Source: Catellatospora methionotrophica
GTDB taxonomy: Bacteria > Actinomycetota > Actinomycetes > Mycobacteriales > Micromonosporaceae
Assembly (NCBI RefSeq): GCF_011297335.1
Contig: NZ_JAAOTJ010000033.1
Location: forward strand, 1-50,178
Reading direction: 5' to 3'
DNA: 50,178 nucleotides
Part shown: one piece after another, positions 7,168 to 16,253 of the stretch
Position numbering within the stretch: the first letter of the stretch is position 1
How the letters are laid out: each line of letters starts with the position of its first letter
Program-made: the position numbers and the translations under genes
The notes under the pieces: model-generated
Database searches by the model: none
Seen by the model: the letters and a program-made list of their open reading frames with translations, nothing else
What the model was told of the DNA's origin: nothing

Positions 7168-8760
7168 TCAGCGGGTGAGGTAGGTGGTGGTGGTGAAGTC
7201 GGCGGGCAGGGCGTTGCCGGTGAGGTCGTGGGCCCAGAGGCCGACGAAGGCGCCGGTGAAGCCCCAGATCTGGAAGACGCCGTCGGGGCTCGCCTCGATG
7301 GCGTGCTCGTCGGACAGGATCCGGGCGTCCAGCGCCGTACCCAGCGGCTGCCAGGCCTGCCCGTCGGCGGACCAGCTGAAGCGCAGGTCCGGCAGTTCCA
7401 GTTCGGCGCGCAGGTGGACGGGGCCGTCCGGCGGGACCGGGATCGGCACGTGCGGTGGGCGGTGCAGCCGTCCCCGGTCGCAGGACAGCAGCTCCAGGCA
7501 GCGGCCCAGCCCCTCGCGCCAGGTCAGGTACGCGTAGTGCCAGTTGCGCGTGTTGTAGTACGCCGTGATCCCGGCCAGGTGCTGCGGCGTACGCGGATCG
7601 GCCTCGACCGACGCGCTGAACGTGCACGACGCCGCGGTGACCCGGCGCGCCACCAGGCTGGTGTCGAACCGCGACGACGGCGAGCGCCCGCCGTGCAGCC
7701 GCAGGTGGCCGGGCCGGGCGTGCAGCGACGCCCAGTCGGCGTGGAACGGCCGCCGCAGCGTGCTCCACTGCGGGCCGAGCACCGGCGCGTCGAAGGAGTC
7801 GGTCTCCGGTTCGCCGGGCCACGGGTGCGCGGGCAGGTCCGGGGCCGGGACGGTCAGGGCGGGCCGTGCTCCCTCGATGCGCGGCCAGCCCTCGGCGGTC
7901 CAGGTCACCGGGGCCAGCGCGGTCTCCCGCCCCAGCACGCAGTCGTCGCGTTCGGTCAGCGGCCGGCCGACCAGGTACGCCAGGTACCACTCTCCCGCCG
8001 GGGTGTCGACCAGGCTGCCGTGCCCCGCCTTCTGCAGCGGCAGCCCCGGCTCGCGGGCCGCGCTGAGCAGGGGCGTGTCCGGGTCGACCTGGTACGGCCC
8101 GAGCGGCGAGCGCGAGCGCGCGACCGTCACCTGGTGGTCCCAGCCGGTGCCGCCCTCGGCGGTGAGCAGGTAGCACCAGCCGTCGCGCCGGTAGATGTGC
8201 GGGCCCTCGGTGTAGAGCGCGGGCGTGCCGGAGAAGATCGTGACGGGTTCGCCGAGCAGCTTGCCGGTGGCCCGGTCGAACTCCTGCGCGATGATGCCCG
8301 CCGACCAGTGGTGGCCGGGCCGCCAGTCGAGGTCGTTGCTGAGCAGCCAGCTCCGCCCGTCCTCGTCGTGGAACAGCGACGGGTCGAAGCCGCGGGCGTG
8401 CAGCGGCACCGGGTCCGACCAGGGCCCCTCGATCGAGGTCGCGGTGACGACGTAGTTCGGCACGTCCCAGAACCCGCCCGCGTACCCGGCGACGTTGGTG
8501 AACACGACGTAGAACACCCCGTCGGCGTACGACAGGCACGGGGCCCACACGCCGCCGGAGTCGGGCGTGCCGTTCAGGTCCAGCAGCCGCGGCTCGGTGA
8601 GCACGCCGCCCAGGGTGCGCCAGTGCACCAGGTCGCGCGAGTGGTGCAGGCGCACCCCCGGCATCCACTCGAACGTCGACGTGGCGACGTAGTAGTCCTC
8701 GCCCACACGCAGGATCGACGGGTCGGGGTGGAAACCGGGCAGGATCGGGTTGCGGATCAT
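7168..8760 (-). CDS. GH43 beta-xylosidase/alpha-L-arabinofuranosidase
   Basis: A 530-aa protein with an N-terminal five-bladed propeller of GH43 (subfamily 11-like) and a C-terminal beta-sandwich (from about residue 325). The three catalytic acids stand at the expected spacing: D13 in PGFHPDPSI (base), D126 in GFDPSLFHD (pKa modulator) and E185 in LYTEGPHIY (acid). Such enzymes release xylose or arabinose from short xylo-oligosaccharides. No signal peptide, so it acts in the cytoplasm after import. Its ATG at 8760 overlaps the permease stop as ATGA, which shows translational coupling and excludes the longer start. It is the last gene of the binding protein-permease operon. Confidence 0.93.
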   Translation of the reverse strand: MIRNPILPGFHPDPSILRVGEDYYVATSTFEWMPGVRLHHSRDLVHWRTLGGVLTEPRLLDLNGTPDSGGVWAPCLSYADGVFYVVFTNVAGYAGGFWDVPNYVVTATSIEGPWSDPVPLHARGFDPSLFHDEDGRSWLLSNDLDWRPGHHWSAGIIAQEFDRATGKLLGEPVTIFSGTPALYTEGPHIYRRDGWCYLLTAEGGTGWDHQVTVARSRSPLGPYQVDPDTPLLSAAREPGLPLQKAGHGSLVDTPAGEWYLAYLVGRPLTERDDCVLGRETALAPVTWTAEGWPRIEGARPALTVPAPDLPAHPWPGEPETDSFDAPVLGPQWSTLRRPFHADWASLHARPGHLRLHGGRSPSSRFDTSLVARRVTAASCTFSASVEADPRTPQHLAGITAYYNTRNWHYAYLTWREGLGRCLELLSCDRGRLHRPPHVPIPVPPDGPVHLRAELELPDLRFSWSADGQAWQPLGTALDARILSDEHAIEASPDGVFQIWGFTGAFVGLWAHDLTGNALPADFTTTTYLTR

Positions 8761-9629
8761 CCCTTCACCGCACCGGCCATGATGCCGCCGACGATCTGGC
8801 GAGCCAGCAGCAGGAACACGGCGAGCACCGGCAGCACGCCGAGCAGCGCGCCGGTCAGCATCAGCGCGTAGTCGGTGTAGTAGCCGCTGGCCAGTACGGA
8901 CAGCGCGACCTGCACGGTGGGGTTCTCCGGGTTGAGCACGACCAGCGGCCAGAAGAAGTCGTTCCACGCGCCCATGAAGGTGAACAGGCCGAGCACCGCC
9001 GCGGCGGGCCGGATGCCGGGCAGCGCCACGTGCCAGAAGATGCGCACCAGCGAGCAGCCGTCCATCATCGCGGCCTCGACCAGTTCGTTGGGCACCGTCT
9101 CGTCGACGGCCTGGCGCATCCAGAACACGCCGAACGCCGACACCAGCGCGGGCACGATCAGCGCCTGCAGGTGGCCGGTCCAGCCGAGCTTGGTGGTGAG
9201 CAGGTAGAGCGGGATGATGCCGAGCTGCGTCGGCACCATCATCGTCGCCACGACGGTGACCAGCAGCGCGTTGCGGCCGCGGAAGCGCAGCCGGGCGAAC
9301 GCGAAACCGGCCAGCGCAGAGAAGAAGACGTTGCCGACCGCGACGGTGGTCGCCACGATCGCCGAGTTCATCAGCGCGAGCGCGAACTCGGAGCTGTCGA
9401 AGACCCGGCTGATGTTCTCCATCAGGTTGCCGCCGGGCACCAGCGGCGGGGTGGCCTCGCCGATGGCGCTGTTGTCGGAGCTGGCCACGACGAAGGTCCA
9501 GTAGAGCGGGAAGATGGACGAGGCGAGCACGGCGGCCAGCAGCATGTAGATCAGCGGCTTGCCGCGGCCCCCGGCCGGGCGGGCCCGCCGTCGGCGGCGG
9601 GTCACGGCGGTAACTGCGGTGGTGGTCAT
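8757..9629 (-). CDS. Carbohydrate ABC transporter permease, MalG type
   Basis: A 290-aa inner-membrane permease with six membrane segments and the EAA loop EAAMMDGCSLVRIFWHVALPG (about residues 190-210), which contacts the ATPase. The C-terminus ends in KG, as usual for the MalG-type partner. ATG at 9629 has AGGAG upstream, 10 bases after the MalF-type stop. Together with the genes at 9640 and 10606 it forms a carbohydrate uptake (CUT1-type) importer. No ATPase gene is in the operon; actinobacteria usually share one MsiK-like ATPase. Confidence 0.95.
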   Translation of the reverse strand: MTTTAVTAVTRRRRRARPAGGRGKPLIYMLLAAVLASSIFPLYWTFVVASSDNSAIGEATPPLVPGGNLMENISRVFDSSEFALALMNSAIVATTVAVGNVFFSALAGFAFARLRFRGRNALLVTVVATMMVPTQLGIIPLYLLTTKLGWTGHLQALIVPALVSAFGVFWMRQAVDETVPNELVEAAMMDGCSLVRIFWHVALPGIRPAAAVLGLFTFMGAWNDFFWPLVVLNPENPTVQVALSVLASGYYTDYALMLTGALLGVLPVLAVFLLLARQIVGGIMAGAVKG

Positions 9630-9639
9630 CGAGGGCTCC

Positions 9640-10539
9640 TCAGCGGCTCGCGACGGTGCGGCGTACCACCGCGAAGTTGATCAGTGCGAAGACGGCGACG
9701 ATCAGGAAGAGCACCCAGGCGATGGTCGCGGCGGAGCCGGCGTCGAAGAGCGTGAAGCCCTTCTCGTACAGGTACATCGTGATCGTCTGGTACTGCCGGT
9801 CGGAGCCGCCGGTGCCGGTCGAGGCGCCCTTGGACTCGAACAGCAGCGGCTCGGCGAACAGCTGCAGGCCGCCGATGGTGGACACGACCGTGGTGAACAG
9901 GATCGTCGGGCGGATCATCGGCACGGTGACGGTCCAGAACGCCTTCCACGTCGACGCGCCGTCCAGCCGGGCCGACTCGTACAGGTCGCTCGGCACCGCC
10001 TGCATCGCGGCCAGGTAGATCAGCGCGTTGTAGCCGGTCCAGCGCCACGTCACGATGGCCGCGATGGCCAGGTGCGAGGACCAGACGTTGGCGGGCCAGT
10101 CGACCGGGTCGAGCCCGACCAGGCCGAGCAGCCAGTTGACGATGCCGAAGTCGCGGCCGAAGACCTGGGCGAAGACCAGTGCCACCGCCACCACGGACAC
10201 GACGTTGGGCACCAGCACCCCGGCGCGCCAGAAGGTGCGCCCGCGCAGTTTCGTGTTGAGCAGCGCCGCGAGCCCGAGCGCGATGAACAGCTGCGGCACC
10301 GTCGAGATCACGAACAGGCTCAGCGTGTTGACCAGCGCGTTCCAGAAGTCGGGGTCGGCGAACAGCTCGCTGTAGTTGGCGAGGCCGATGAAGCCGGCGT
10401 CGCCGTTGATGAGGTGCCAGTCGTGCAGCGACATCCACAGCGTCGCCAGCAGCGGGTATGCCCCGAACACGGCGAACAGCACGAAGAACGGTGCGACGAA
10501 CAGGTACGGGGTGAGGTGCCGGTCGAGGCGCCCGCGCAT
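9640..10539 (-). CDS. Carbohydrate ABC transporter permease, MalF type
   Basis: A 299-aa membrane protein with six predicted helices, beginning MRGRLDRHLTPYLFVAPFF. The EAA loop reads SARLDGASTWKAFWTVTVP. ATG at 10539 is chosen because AGGAG lies 7 bases before it; the longer in-frame start has none. It pairs with the MalG-type permease directly downstream. A strong hairpin separates it from the upstream binding-protein gene, so less of it than of the binding protein is probably made. Confidence 0.95.
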   Translation of the reverse strand: MRGRLDRHLTPYLFVAPFFVLFAVFGAYPLLATLWMSLHDWHLINGDAGFIGLANYSELFADPDFWNALVNTLSLFVISTVPQLFIALGLAALLNTKLRGRTFWRAGVLVPNVVSVVAVALVFAQVFGRDFGIVNWLLGLVGLDPVDWPANVWSSHLAIAAIVTWRWTGYNALIYLAAMQAVPSDLYESARLDGASTWKAFWTVTVPMIRPTILFTTVVSTIGGLQLFAEPLLFESKGASTGTGGSDRQYQTITMYLYEKGFTLFDAGSAATIAWVLFLIVAVFALINFAVVRRTVASR

Positions 10540-10563
10540 GTCAGCTCCTGGAGGGGGAAGAAG

Positions 10564-10600
10564 GGGCGGCACGGCGTCGAGAGGTAACGCCGTGCCGCCC
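10564..10600 (-). terminator. Hairpin inside the sugar-uptake operon
   Basis: GGGCGGCACGGCGT and ACGCCGTGCCGCCC form a perfect 14-bp stem with a 9-base loop. It begins 5 bases after the binding-protein stop and ends 24 bases before the permease start. In this position it can attenuate downstream transcription or protect the upstream mRNA. Confidence 0.7.
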
Positions 10601-10605
10601 GGGTC

Positions 10606-11904
10606 TCACTTGCCGAGGGCCTTGCCGGCCTCGGTCAGGGCCTGCGTCCAGGCGTCCGCCGGGGACTGCTTGCCCTGCTCCACGCGGGCCAGGGCTCGGC
10701 CGAAGACGGGGCGCACGTCGGCGTCCTTGGTGCCGCGGTAGTTCGGCTGCAGGGTCTCGCCGGACTTGGCGTAGATCTCGCCGACCGGGGCGTTGCTGAA
10801 GTACTCGTTCTTGAAGCCGATGACGGCCGGGTTCTTCAGCGTCTCCGGCTGCGAGGGCAGCGAGCCGACGCTCTGGAAGATCTTGGCCTCGGAGTCCGGG
10901 GAGGTCAGGAACTTCGCCAGCTCGTACGACTCCTTGGCGTGCTTGCCCTGCTTCGGCACGGTCAGGAAGGAACCGCCCCAGTTGCCGCCGTTGCCGGGGA
11001 TCTTGGCGATGTCCCACTTACCGGCGTTGTCCGGGCCGGAGCCGTCCTTGATCAGGCCCAGCATCCAGCTCGGGCACGGCAGCGTGGCGAACGTGCCCTG
11101 CTTGAAGCCGACGTTCCACTGCTGGCTGAACGGGTCGAGCTTGGCCGACATGCCCGGCTTGTTGGCCACGGCGGCGACCTTGTCGAACGCCGTCTTCACG
11201 GCCGGGTTGCTGTCGCCGACGTAGGTGTCCGAGGTGTCGAAGTAGCCGTACGGGGTCTGGTTCATCATGGCCTGGTAGATGTTGCCCACGCCGTCGAACC
11301 ACTTGGCCTTGCTGCCCGAGCCGATGAACCTGTCGCCGACCGCGAAGTACTCGTCCCAGCCGGTCCACAGCGCCGACACCGCGTCACGCTCGACCGGCAG
11401 GCCGGCCGCCTTGAACAGGTCGGAGCGGTAGCACAGGGCCAGGCCGCCCATGTCGGTGCCCAGGCCCATCACGAAGTTGCCGTTGTCGGCCAGGCTCTGC
11501 TCCCACTTCCAGGGCAGCCACTGCTGGGACAGGTCCTTCGCGCCGAGGTCGGCGAGGTTGACGAACTTGTCCTTCGACTGGCGGAACTGCGGGATGTAGC
11601 CCTCTTCGACGGCCTCGATGTCGGCCGCGCCGGCACCGGCGCCCAGGCGGGTGGCCAGCTGCTTGTGGTGCTGGTCGAACTCGGTCACCCGGAGCTTGAC
11701 CGTGATGTTCGGGTGCGCGGCCATGTAGTCCTTGACCAGCGGCTCGTACCCGAAGTCGCTGAACGTGGCCACGGTGAGGGTGATCTTCTCGCCGTCACCG
11801 GTGCTCTCGTCGCCGCTGCCGCAGCCGGTGAGCGCGAGCGCTCCGGCGACGAGACCGGCGGCCAGGCGAACGCCCCTGCGGGCGAACACGCCTCCTGCTG
11901 CCAT
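10606..11904 (-). CDS. Sugar-binding lipoprotein of the ABC importer
   Basis: A 432-aa extracellular solute-binding protein (family 1). The signal peptide ends in lipobox LALTGC, so C28 is lipidated and the protein is anchored outside the membrane. The start ATG at 11904 follows GGAGGAACGC; a longer in-frame start would place about 53 odd residues before the signal peptide and is rejected. It is the first gene of the operon and captures the oligosaccharide for the permeases at 8757-10539. With GH43 in the operon, xylo- or arabino-oligosaccharides are the likely ligands (inference). Confidence 0.94.
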   Translation of the reverse strand: MAAGGVFARRGVRLAAGLVAGALALTGCGSGDESTGDGEKITLTVATFSDFGYEPLVKDYMAAHPNITVKLRVTEFDQHHKQLATRLGAGAGAADIEAVEEGYIPQFRQSKDKFVNLADLGAKDLSQQWLPWKWEQSLADNGNFVMGLGTDMGGLALCYRSDLFKAAGLPVERDAVSALWTGWDEYFAVGDRFIGSGSKAKWFDGVGNIYQAMMNQTPYGYFDTSDTYVGDSNPAVKTAFDKVAAVANKPGMSAKLDPFSQQWNVGFKQGTFATLPCPSWMLGLIKDGSGPDNAGKWDIAKIPGNGGNWGGSFLTVPKQGKHAKESYELAKFLTSPDSEAKIFQSVGSLPSQPETLKNPAVIGFKNEYFSNAPVGEIYAKSGETLQPNYRGTKDADVRPVFGRALARVEQGKQSPADAWTQALTEAGKALGK

Positions 11905-12040
11905 GCGTTCCTCCTCGATGAACGGGCCGGCGGGCGGCCCGGAAAGTTGAGTCAGGGAGCTCCCGCGCCGCCGGGAACCCGAGGAGTTCCGGCAGCGGCG
12001 CGGTGACAGCAACCTAGGAGCGGGCGAAACAAACGAGAAC

Positions 12041-12055
12041 AAGTTTCGAAACATG
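12041..12055. promoter_or_regulatory. LacI-family operator facing the ABC-GH43 operon
   Basis: AAGTTTCGAAACATG contains the perfect palindrome GTTTCGAAAC. The reverse complement of all 15 bases occurs again at 13175-13189 on the other side of the LacI gene. It lies 137 bases upstream of the binding-protein start, in the divergent promoter region. Confidence 0.7.
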
Positions 12056-12075
12056 GTGGTCACTCGCCCGATGGT

Positions 12076-12085
12076 GTTGCGAAAC
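12076..12085. promoter_or_regulatory. Near-copy of the operator at the LacI gene start
   Basis: GTTGCGAAAC differs from GTTTCGAAAC by one base and ends 7 bases before the GTG start of the LacI gene. This suggests autorepression. Confidence 0.45.
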
Positions 12086-12092
12086 TGTCCGG

Positions 12093-13136
12093 GTGACCGC
12101 CGTACCCGAAACCCCAGGCCGGACCGTCTCGCCCCGGTGCACCCTCGGTGACATCGCCCGCGAGGCGAACGTGTCCGTGCCGACCGTGTCGAAGGTCCTC
12201 AACGGCCACAGCGACATCTCGCCGCAGACCCGCCGCCGCATCGAGACCCTGCTCACCCGGTACGGCTACCAGCGCCCCCGCGCGCCACGGCGCAAGACCC
12301 AGCGCGGGGACCTGATCGACCTGGTGATAAACGAGCTGGACAGCGCCTGGGGCCTGGAGATCCTCACCGGCGTCGAGCAGGTCGCCGAGGCGGCGGGGCT
12401 GGGCCTGGTCGTCTCCGCGGTGCACAACCGGGCCAGCCTGACCCGCCGCTGGCTGGAGGGGCTGATCTCGCGCGGTTCGCAGGGCGCGATCCTGGTGCTG
12501 TCGGACCTGTCCGAGGACCAGCGCGCCGAACTCCAGCGCCGTACGCTGCCGTTCGTCGTGGTCGACGGGGTCAGCCAGCCCCCGCCGGACGTGCCCAGCG
12601 TCGGCGCGACGAACTTCTCCGGCGGGTACGCCGCCGCCGAGCACCTGATCAAGCTCGGGCACCGGCGGATCGGCGCGATCGGCGGCCCCGAGCAGCTGCT
12701 GTGCAGCCGCGCCCGGATCGCCGGCTACCGCGCCGCGCTGGAGTCGGCGGGCCTGCCCACCGACCGCGACCTGGTCCGCTACGGCAACTTCCAGCACAGT
12801 GGCGGCCTGCGCGCCGCCCAGCAGCTACTGGCCCTGCCCGACCCGCCGACCGCGATCTTCGCGGGCAGCGACCAGCAGGCCACCGGTGTCTACGAGGCGG
12901 CCCGCCTGGTCGGCCGCCAGATCCCGCACGACCTGTCCGTGGTCGGCTTCGACGACCTGCACTACGCCCAGTGGACCGCCCCTCCGCTGACCACGATCCG
13001 CCAGCCGCTGCACGAGATGGGCGCCTCGGCCGCGCGGCTGCTGCTGCGCCTGGTCAACGGCGAGCACCTGGAAGCTCCCCGCATCGAGCTGCACACCGAG
13101 CTGATCCTGCGCAACAGCACCGCCGCGTTGCGCTGA
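12093..13136 (+). CDS. LacI-family transcriptional regulator of the xylan-type locus
   Basis: A 347-aa LacI/GalR regulator. The helix-turn-helix is at about residues 17-42 (TLGDIAREANVSVPTVSKVL, then a hinge around residues 60-70), followed by a periplasmic-binding-protein-like sensor domain with SVVGFDDL near residue 285. GTG at 12093. It lies between the divergent ABC-GH43 operon and the GH26-like gene, and the same 15-bp palindrome stands on each outer side of it. It therefore most likely represses both sets until a sugar inducer binds. A close operator variant covers its own start region. Confidence 0.93.
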   Translation: MTAVPETPGRTVSPRCTLGDIAREANVSVPTVSKVLNGHSDISPQTRRRIETLLTRYGYQRPRAPRRKTQRGDLIDLVINELDSAWGLEILTGVEQVAEAAGLGLVVSAVHNRASLTRRWLEGLISRGSQGAILVLSDLSEDQRAELQRRTLPFVVVDGVSQPPPDVPSVGATNFSGGYAAAEHLIKLGHRRIGAIGGPEQLLCSRARIAGYRAALESAGLPTDRDLVRYGNFQHSGGLRAAQQLLALPDPPTAIFAGSDQQATGVYEAARLVGRQIPHDLSVVGFDDLHYAQWTAPPLTTIRQPLHEMGASAARLLLRLVNGEHLEAPRIELHTELILRNSTAALR

Positions 13137-13147
13137 GCCCTCACTGA

Positions 13148-13172
13148 CCGCAACGCGGGGCGTGCGTTGCGG
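13148..13172 (+). terminator. Hairpin after the LacI gene
   Basis: CCGCAACGC and GCGTTGCGG form a 9-bp stem with a 7-base loop 11 bases after the stop codon. It isolates the LacI transcript from the GH26-like gene, whose operator follows at once. Confidence 0.65.
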
Positions 13173-13174
13173 TG

Positions 13175-13189
13175 CATGTTTCGAAACTT
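13175..13189. promoter_or_regulatory. LacI-family operator upstream of the GH26-like gene
   Basis: CATGTTTCGAAACTT is the exact reverse complement of the site at 12041-12055. It lies 71 bases before the ATG of the GH26-like gene, where a bound repressor would block its promoter. Confidence 0.7.
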
Positions 13190-13260
13190 CACGACACCTG
13201 TCCGTAACAGGCCCTAGCGTGCCCAGCCATCGATCCTTCGCTCCGGAAGGCAAGGCACTC

Positions 13261-16239
13261 ATGGGCTCTTCGCTCCCCCGCCGCGGTCGCGCCGCGCTCG
13301 GGGCAATACTGGCCGCCACCCTGGCCGCGGCAGGGGCGCTGGCGTTCGCGCCGGCCGCCGGCGCCGCGGTCAGCGGCCGCAACCTCCCCGCCGACGGCAA
13401 GATCCGCTTCTTCATGGGCCAGGACAGCACCACACTGGCCGAGTACAAGTCGGCCGTGCTGGACACCGACGCGACCGCACCCCGCCCCGGCGGCGTCACC
13501 CTGTACACGAACATCGTCTTCCCGGACGCCCTGGCCGGGGTCAACTCCGGCGTCGACTACGGCTCGGGCCTGGTCGACTTCAACGCCACCCTGGGGCAGT
13601 ACCCGGGCGCGGCGCTGGCCGTCGGGCTGTACCTGTCCGACACCAAGACCGGCTGCTACAACCAGCCGCTGCGGGCCATCGCGGGCACCGGCGACGCCGA
13701 CGTGGTGACGCTGACCCCGCAGTACCGGGCCAAGGTCGACGAGCTGATCACCTGGTTCAAGAACACCGGGCGTGAGGTCTTCCTGCGTATCGGCTACGAG
13801 TTCGACGGCCCCTGGAACTGCTACAGCGCCGGCTTCTACAAGCAGGCGTTCCGCTACATCAAGGGCCGCATCGACGCCCTCGGCGCGAGCAAGGTCGCCA
13901 CGGTGTGGCAGTCGGCCGCGTGGCCGCTCAACGAGCACACCGACCACCCCGAGTGGAACTACGTCGTCACCGCCGCCAACCACTACGACGTCTGGTATCC
14001 GGGCGACGACGTGGTCGACTGGGTCGGCATGTCGGCCTTCTACGGCAGCACGTACGCCGCGTACCAGTGGAGCTGCCGGGGCGTGGACACCTCGCCGCGC
14101 GCGCTGCAGGACCGGGTGCTGACGTTCGCCCGGGGCCACGGCAAGCCCGTCATGATCGCCGAGTCCTCGCCGCAGGGCTTCACCACCGGCACCCGCACCG
14201 CGAGCTGCATCCTGAACAAGGCCCCGCAGTCGGTGACCGCCGACCAGATCTGGAACACCTGGTACGCCGACTTCTTCGGCTACATCGCCGCGAACGCCGA
14301 CGTGATCCGGGCCGTCGCCTACATCAACACGCACTGGGACGCCCAGACGATGTGGCAGTGCTCGGGCTCTGCGGGCACCGCGGGCTGCGCCAACGGCTAC
14401 TGGGGCGACTCGCGTATCCAGGCGGACCCGACGATCAAGTCGCGCTTCCTGACCGAGCTGCGCCACGCCCGCTACGTCAACGGCACCGGCACGTACTCCC
14501 CGCCGCCGACCCCGAGCACGGGCCCGTCGCCGTCGGCCCAGCCGTCCCCGTCGACGCAGCCGAGCCCGTCGGCCAGCCCGACGGCGTCCCCGAGCCCGTC
14601 GCCGTCCGGCGGCACCGGCGGCAACCCGTACGGCCAGCTCCAGGCCGAGTCCGCGAACGCGCTCAACCAGGCCTCGATCGTCTCCGACGCGGCCGCGTCC
14701 GGCGGCGCGAAGGTGCGCGCCAACACCGGCGGCGCGTCGCTGACCTTCACCAACCTCAACCTGGGCTCGCCCGCGCCGACGCAGATCAAGCTGCGCTACT
14801 CGTCGCAGCGGCCCACCAACTCCGCCTTCACCATCGAGGTCCGGTCCGGTTCGGCGACCGGCCCGGTGCTGGCCTCGCCGGGCGTGCTCGGCACCGGCTC
14901 CTGGACCACCTACCAGGACCTGACCTACAACCTCAGCAACGCCCCGACCGGCACCACGACGATCGTGATCGTGTTCCGGTCCAACGACTCGTCCCCGGTC
15001 GCCGACCTGGACTACGTGACGTTCGTCGGCACCGGCGGCTCGGCGACCAACCCGCCGCCGTCGCCGTCGACCTCGCCGACGGCCGGGCCCAGCGCCTCGC
15101 CGAGCCCGTCGCCGACCACCACGCCGGGCACCGGCCGGCGGCTGATGCTGGCGGGGCAGTCGACCGCCGGGTCCTACCAGGACATGGACAGTGTCGTGGA
15201 CACCCCGGACGGCGGCTCGGTCTACTACGAGGTCAAGTCCGGCACCTGGGTCAACACCAACCACCGCGACTACGCCACCCAGCTCGCCCAGCGCGGGCAG
15301 GTCATCCAGGTCGGGGTGAGCTGGAAGGACAACCCGCCCGGCTTCACCGGCGGCGACGAGAACACCAAGGCGGCCCGCTCCCGCGCGGTCACCCAGGAAC
15401 TCGCCAACGGCCAGCACGCGGCGCAGTTCACGAACCTGATCAACTTCATCAAGGCGTATCCGGCCGCGACGTTCCAGCTGCGCATCGACTACGAGGTGAG
15501 CAGCTTCTACCACTGCACGGACGCGTCGTGCGCGTCGTACAAGAACGCCTTCGCCAGGATCCGGCAGCTCATCGCCGGGCAGGTCGGCAACAACGTGCGC
15601 TACCAGTACCACCCGGTGCGCGGCGAGTACGAGCAGCTCTACCCCGGTGACGCCGTCACCGACTGGATCGGCGTCTCGATCTTCGCGCACGAGCTGTGCA
15701 TGCCGATCCACGACAACGGGTATCTCTACAACGGCACCCCGCCCGCCAACTACGACGTGACCACGTCGCAGTGCCGCAACGCGTACCTGGCCAAGGACGC
15801 GTACGGCAACGACACCGCCGTGTGGAAGAGCTGGGACCACGACGGCAACGTGCTCAAGATGATGAAGTTCGCCAAGGACCACGGCAAGCCGATGATCGTG
15901 TCGGAGTCCGGGATGATGAACTTCACCGCCGACGGCTCGGACACCTCCGGCCTGGAGCCGGTCGCCGGGGACAGGTGGATGCAGCGCCTGTCCAGCCTGC
16001 TGGCCTACAACGGCCCCATCCCGAACCAGTCCGGCACGTACGACCTGAGCAACGTCATCAAAGCCGTCGTGTACATCAACCTGGACTTCCGCTACGGCTG
16101 GGACGGCATCGCCGACGGCACCTTCGACTTCCCGGTCAACTCGACCTGGTTCGCCGACGGCCGCCTGACCCGCTACACCGCCGCCAGGTCCACCTTCTGC
16201 ACCATGCTCGCTACCCGCGACTTCCACTCCCGCTGCTAG
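13261..16239 (+). CDS. Secreted two-catalytic-domain glycosidase: GH26-like / CBM6-like / GH26-like
   Basis: A 992-aa secreted protein with a signal peptide cleaved near residue 36 (AGAAVS). Domain 1 (about 38-412) is GH26-like with acid/base E180 in LRIGYEFDGPW and nucleophile E301 in VMIAESSP. A Pro/Ser linker (about 414-453) leads to a CBM6/35-like beta-sandwich (about 456-590) and a second linker. Domain 2 (about 625-990) repeats the layout with E745 in LRIDYEVSS and E882 in MIVSESGM. The domains are clearly diverged. The substrate is unknown: the GH26 clan includes mannanases, beta-1,3-xylanases and lichenases; the GH43/GH51 context hints at a hemicellulose. ATG at 13261 has GGAAG upstream; an earlier in-frame start would bury the signal peptide. 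Confidence 0.88.
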   Translation: MGSSLPRRGRAALGAILAATLAAAGALAFAPAAGAAVSGRNLPADGKIRFFMGQDSTTLAEYKSAVLDTDATAPRPGGVTLYTNIVFPDALAGVNSGVDYGSGLVDFNATLGQYPGAALAVGLYLSDTKTGCYNQPLRAIAGTGDADVVTLTPQYRAKVDELITWFKNTGREVFLRIGYEFDGPWNCYSAGFYKQAFRYIKGRIDALGASKVATVWQSAAWPLNEHTDHPEWNYVVTAANHYDVWYPGDDVVDWVGMSAFYGSTYAAYQWSCRGVDTSPRALQDRVLTFARGHGKPVMIAESSPQGFTTGTRTASCILNKAPQSVTADQIWNTWYADFFGYIAANADVIRAVAYINTHWDAQTMWQCSGSAGTAGCANGYWGDSRIQADPTIKSRFLTELRHARYVNGTGTYSPPPTPSTGPSPSAQPSPSTQPSPSASPTASPSPSPSGGTGGNPYGQLQAESANALNQASIVSDAAASGGAKVRANTGGASLTFTNLNLGSPAPTQIKLRYSSQRPTNSAFTIEVRSGSATGPVLASPGVLGTGSWTTYQDLTYNLSNAPTGTTTIVIVFRSNDSSPVADLDYVTFVGTGGSATNPPPSPSTSPTAGPSASPSPSPTTTPGTGRRLMLAGQSTAGSYQDMDSVVDTPDGGSVYYEVKSGTWVNTNHRDYATQLAQRGQVIQVGVSWKDNPPGFTGGDENTKAARSRAVTQELANGQHAAQFTNLINFIKAYPAATFQLRIDYEVSSFYHCTDASCASYKNAFARIRQLIAGQVGNNVRYQYHPVRGEYEQLYPGDAVTDWIGVSIFAHELCMPIHDNGYLYNGTPPANYDVTTSQCRNAYLAKDAYGNDTAVWKSWDHDGNVLKMMKFAKDHGKPMIVSESGMMNFTADGSDTSGLEPVAGDRWMQRLSSLLAYNGPIPNQSGTYDLSNVIKAVVYINLDFRYGWDGIADGTFDFPVNSTWFADGRLTRYTAARSTFCTMLATRDFHSRC

Positions 16240-16253
16240 CAGCCGGTTGGTTC

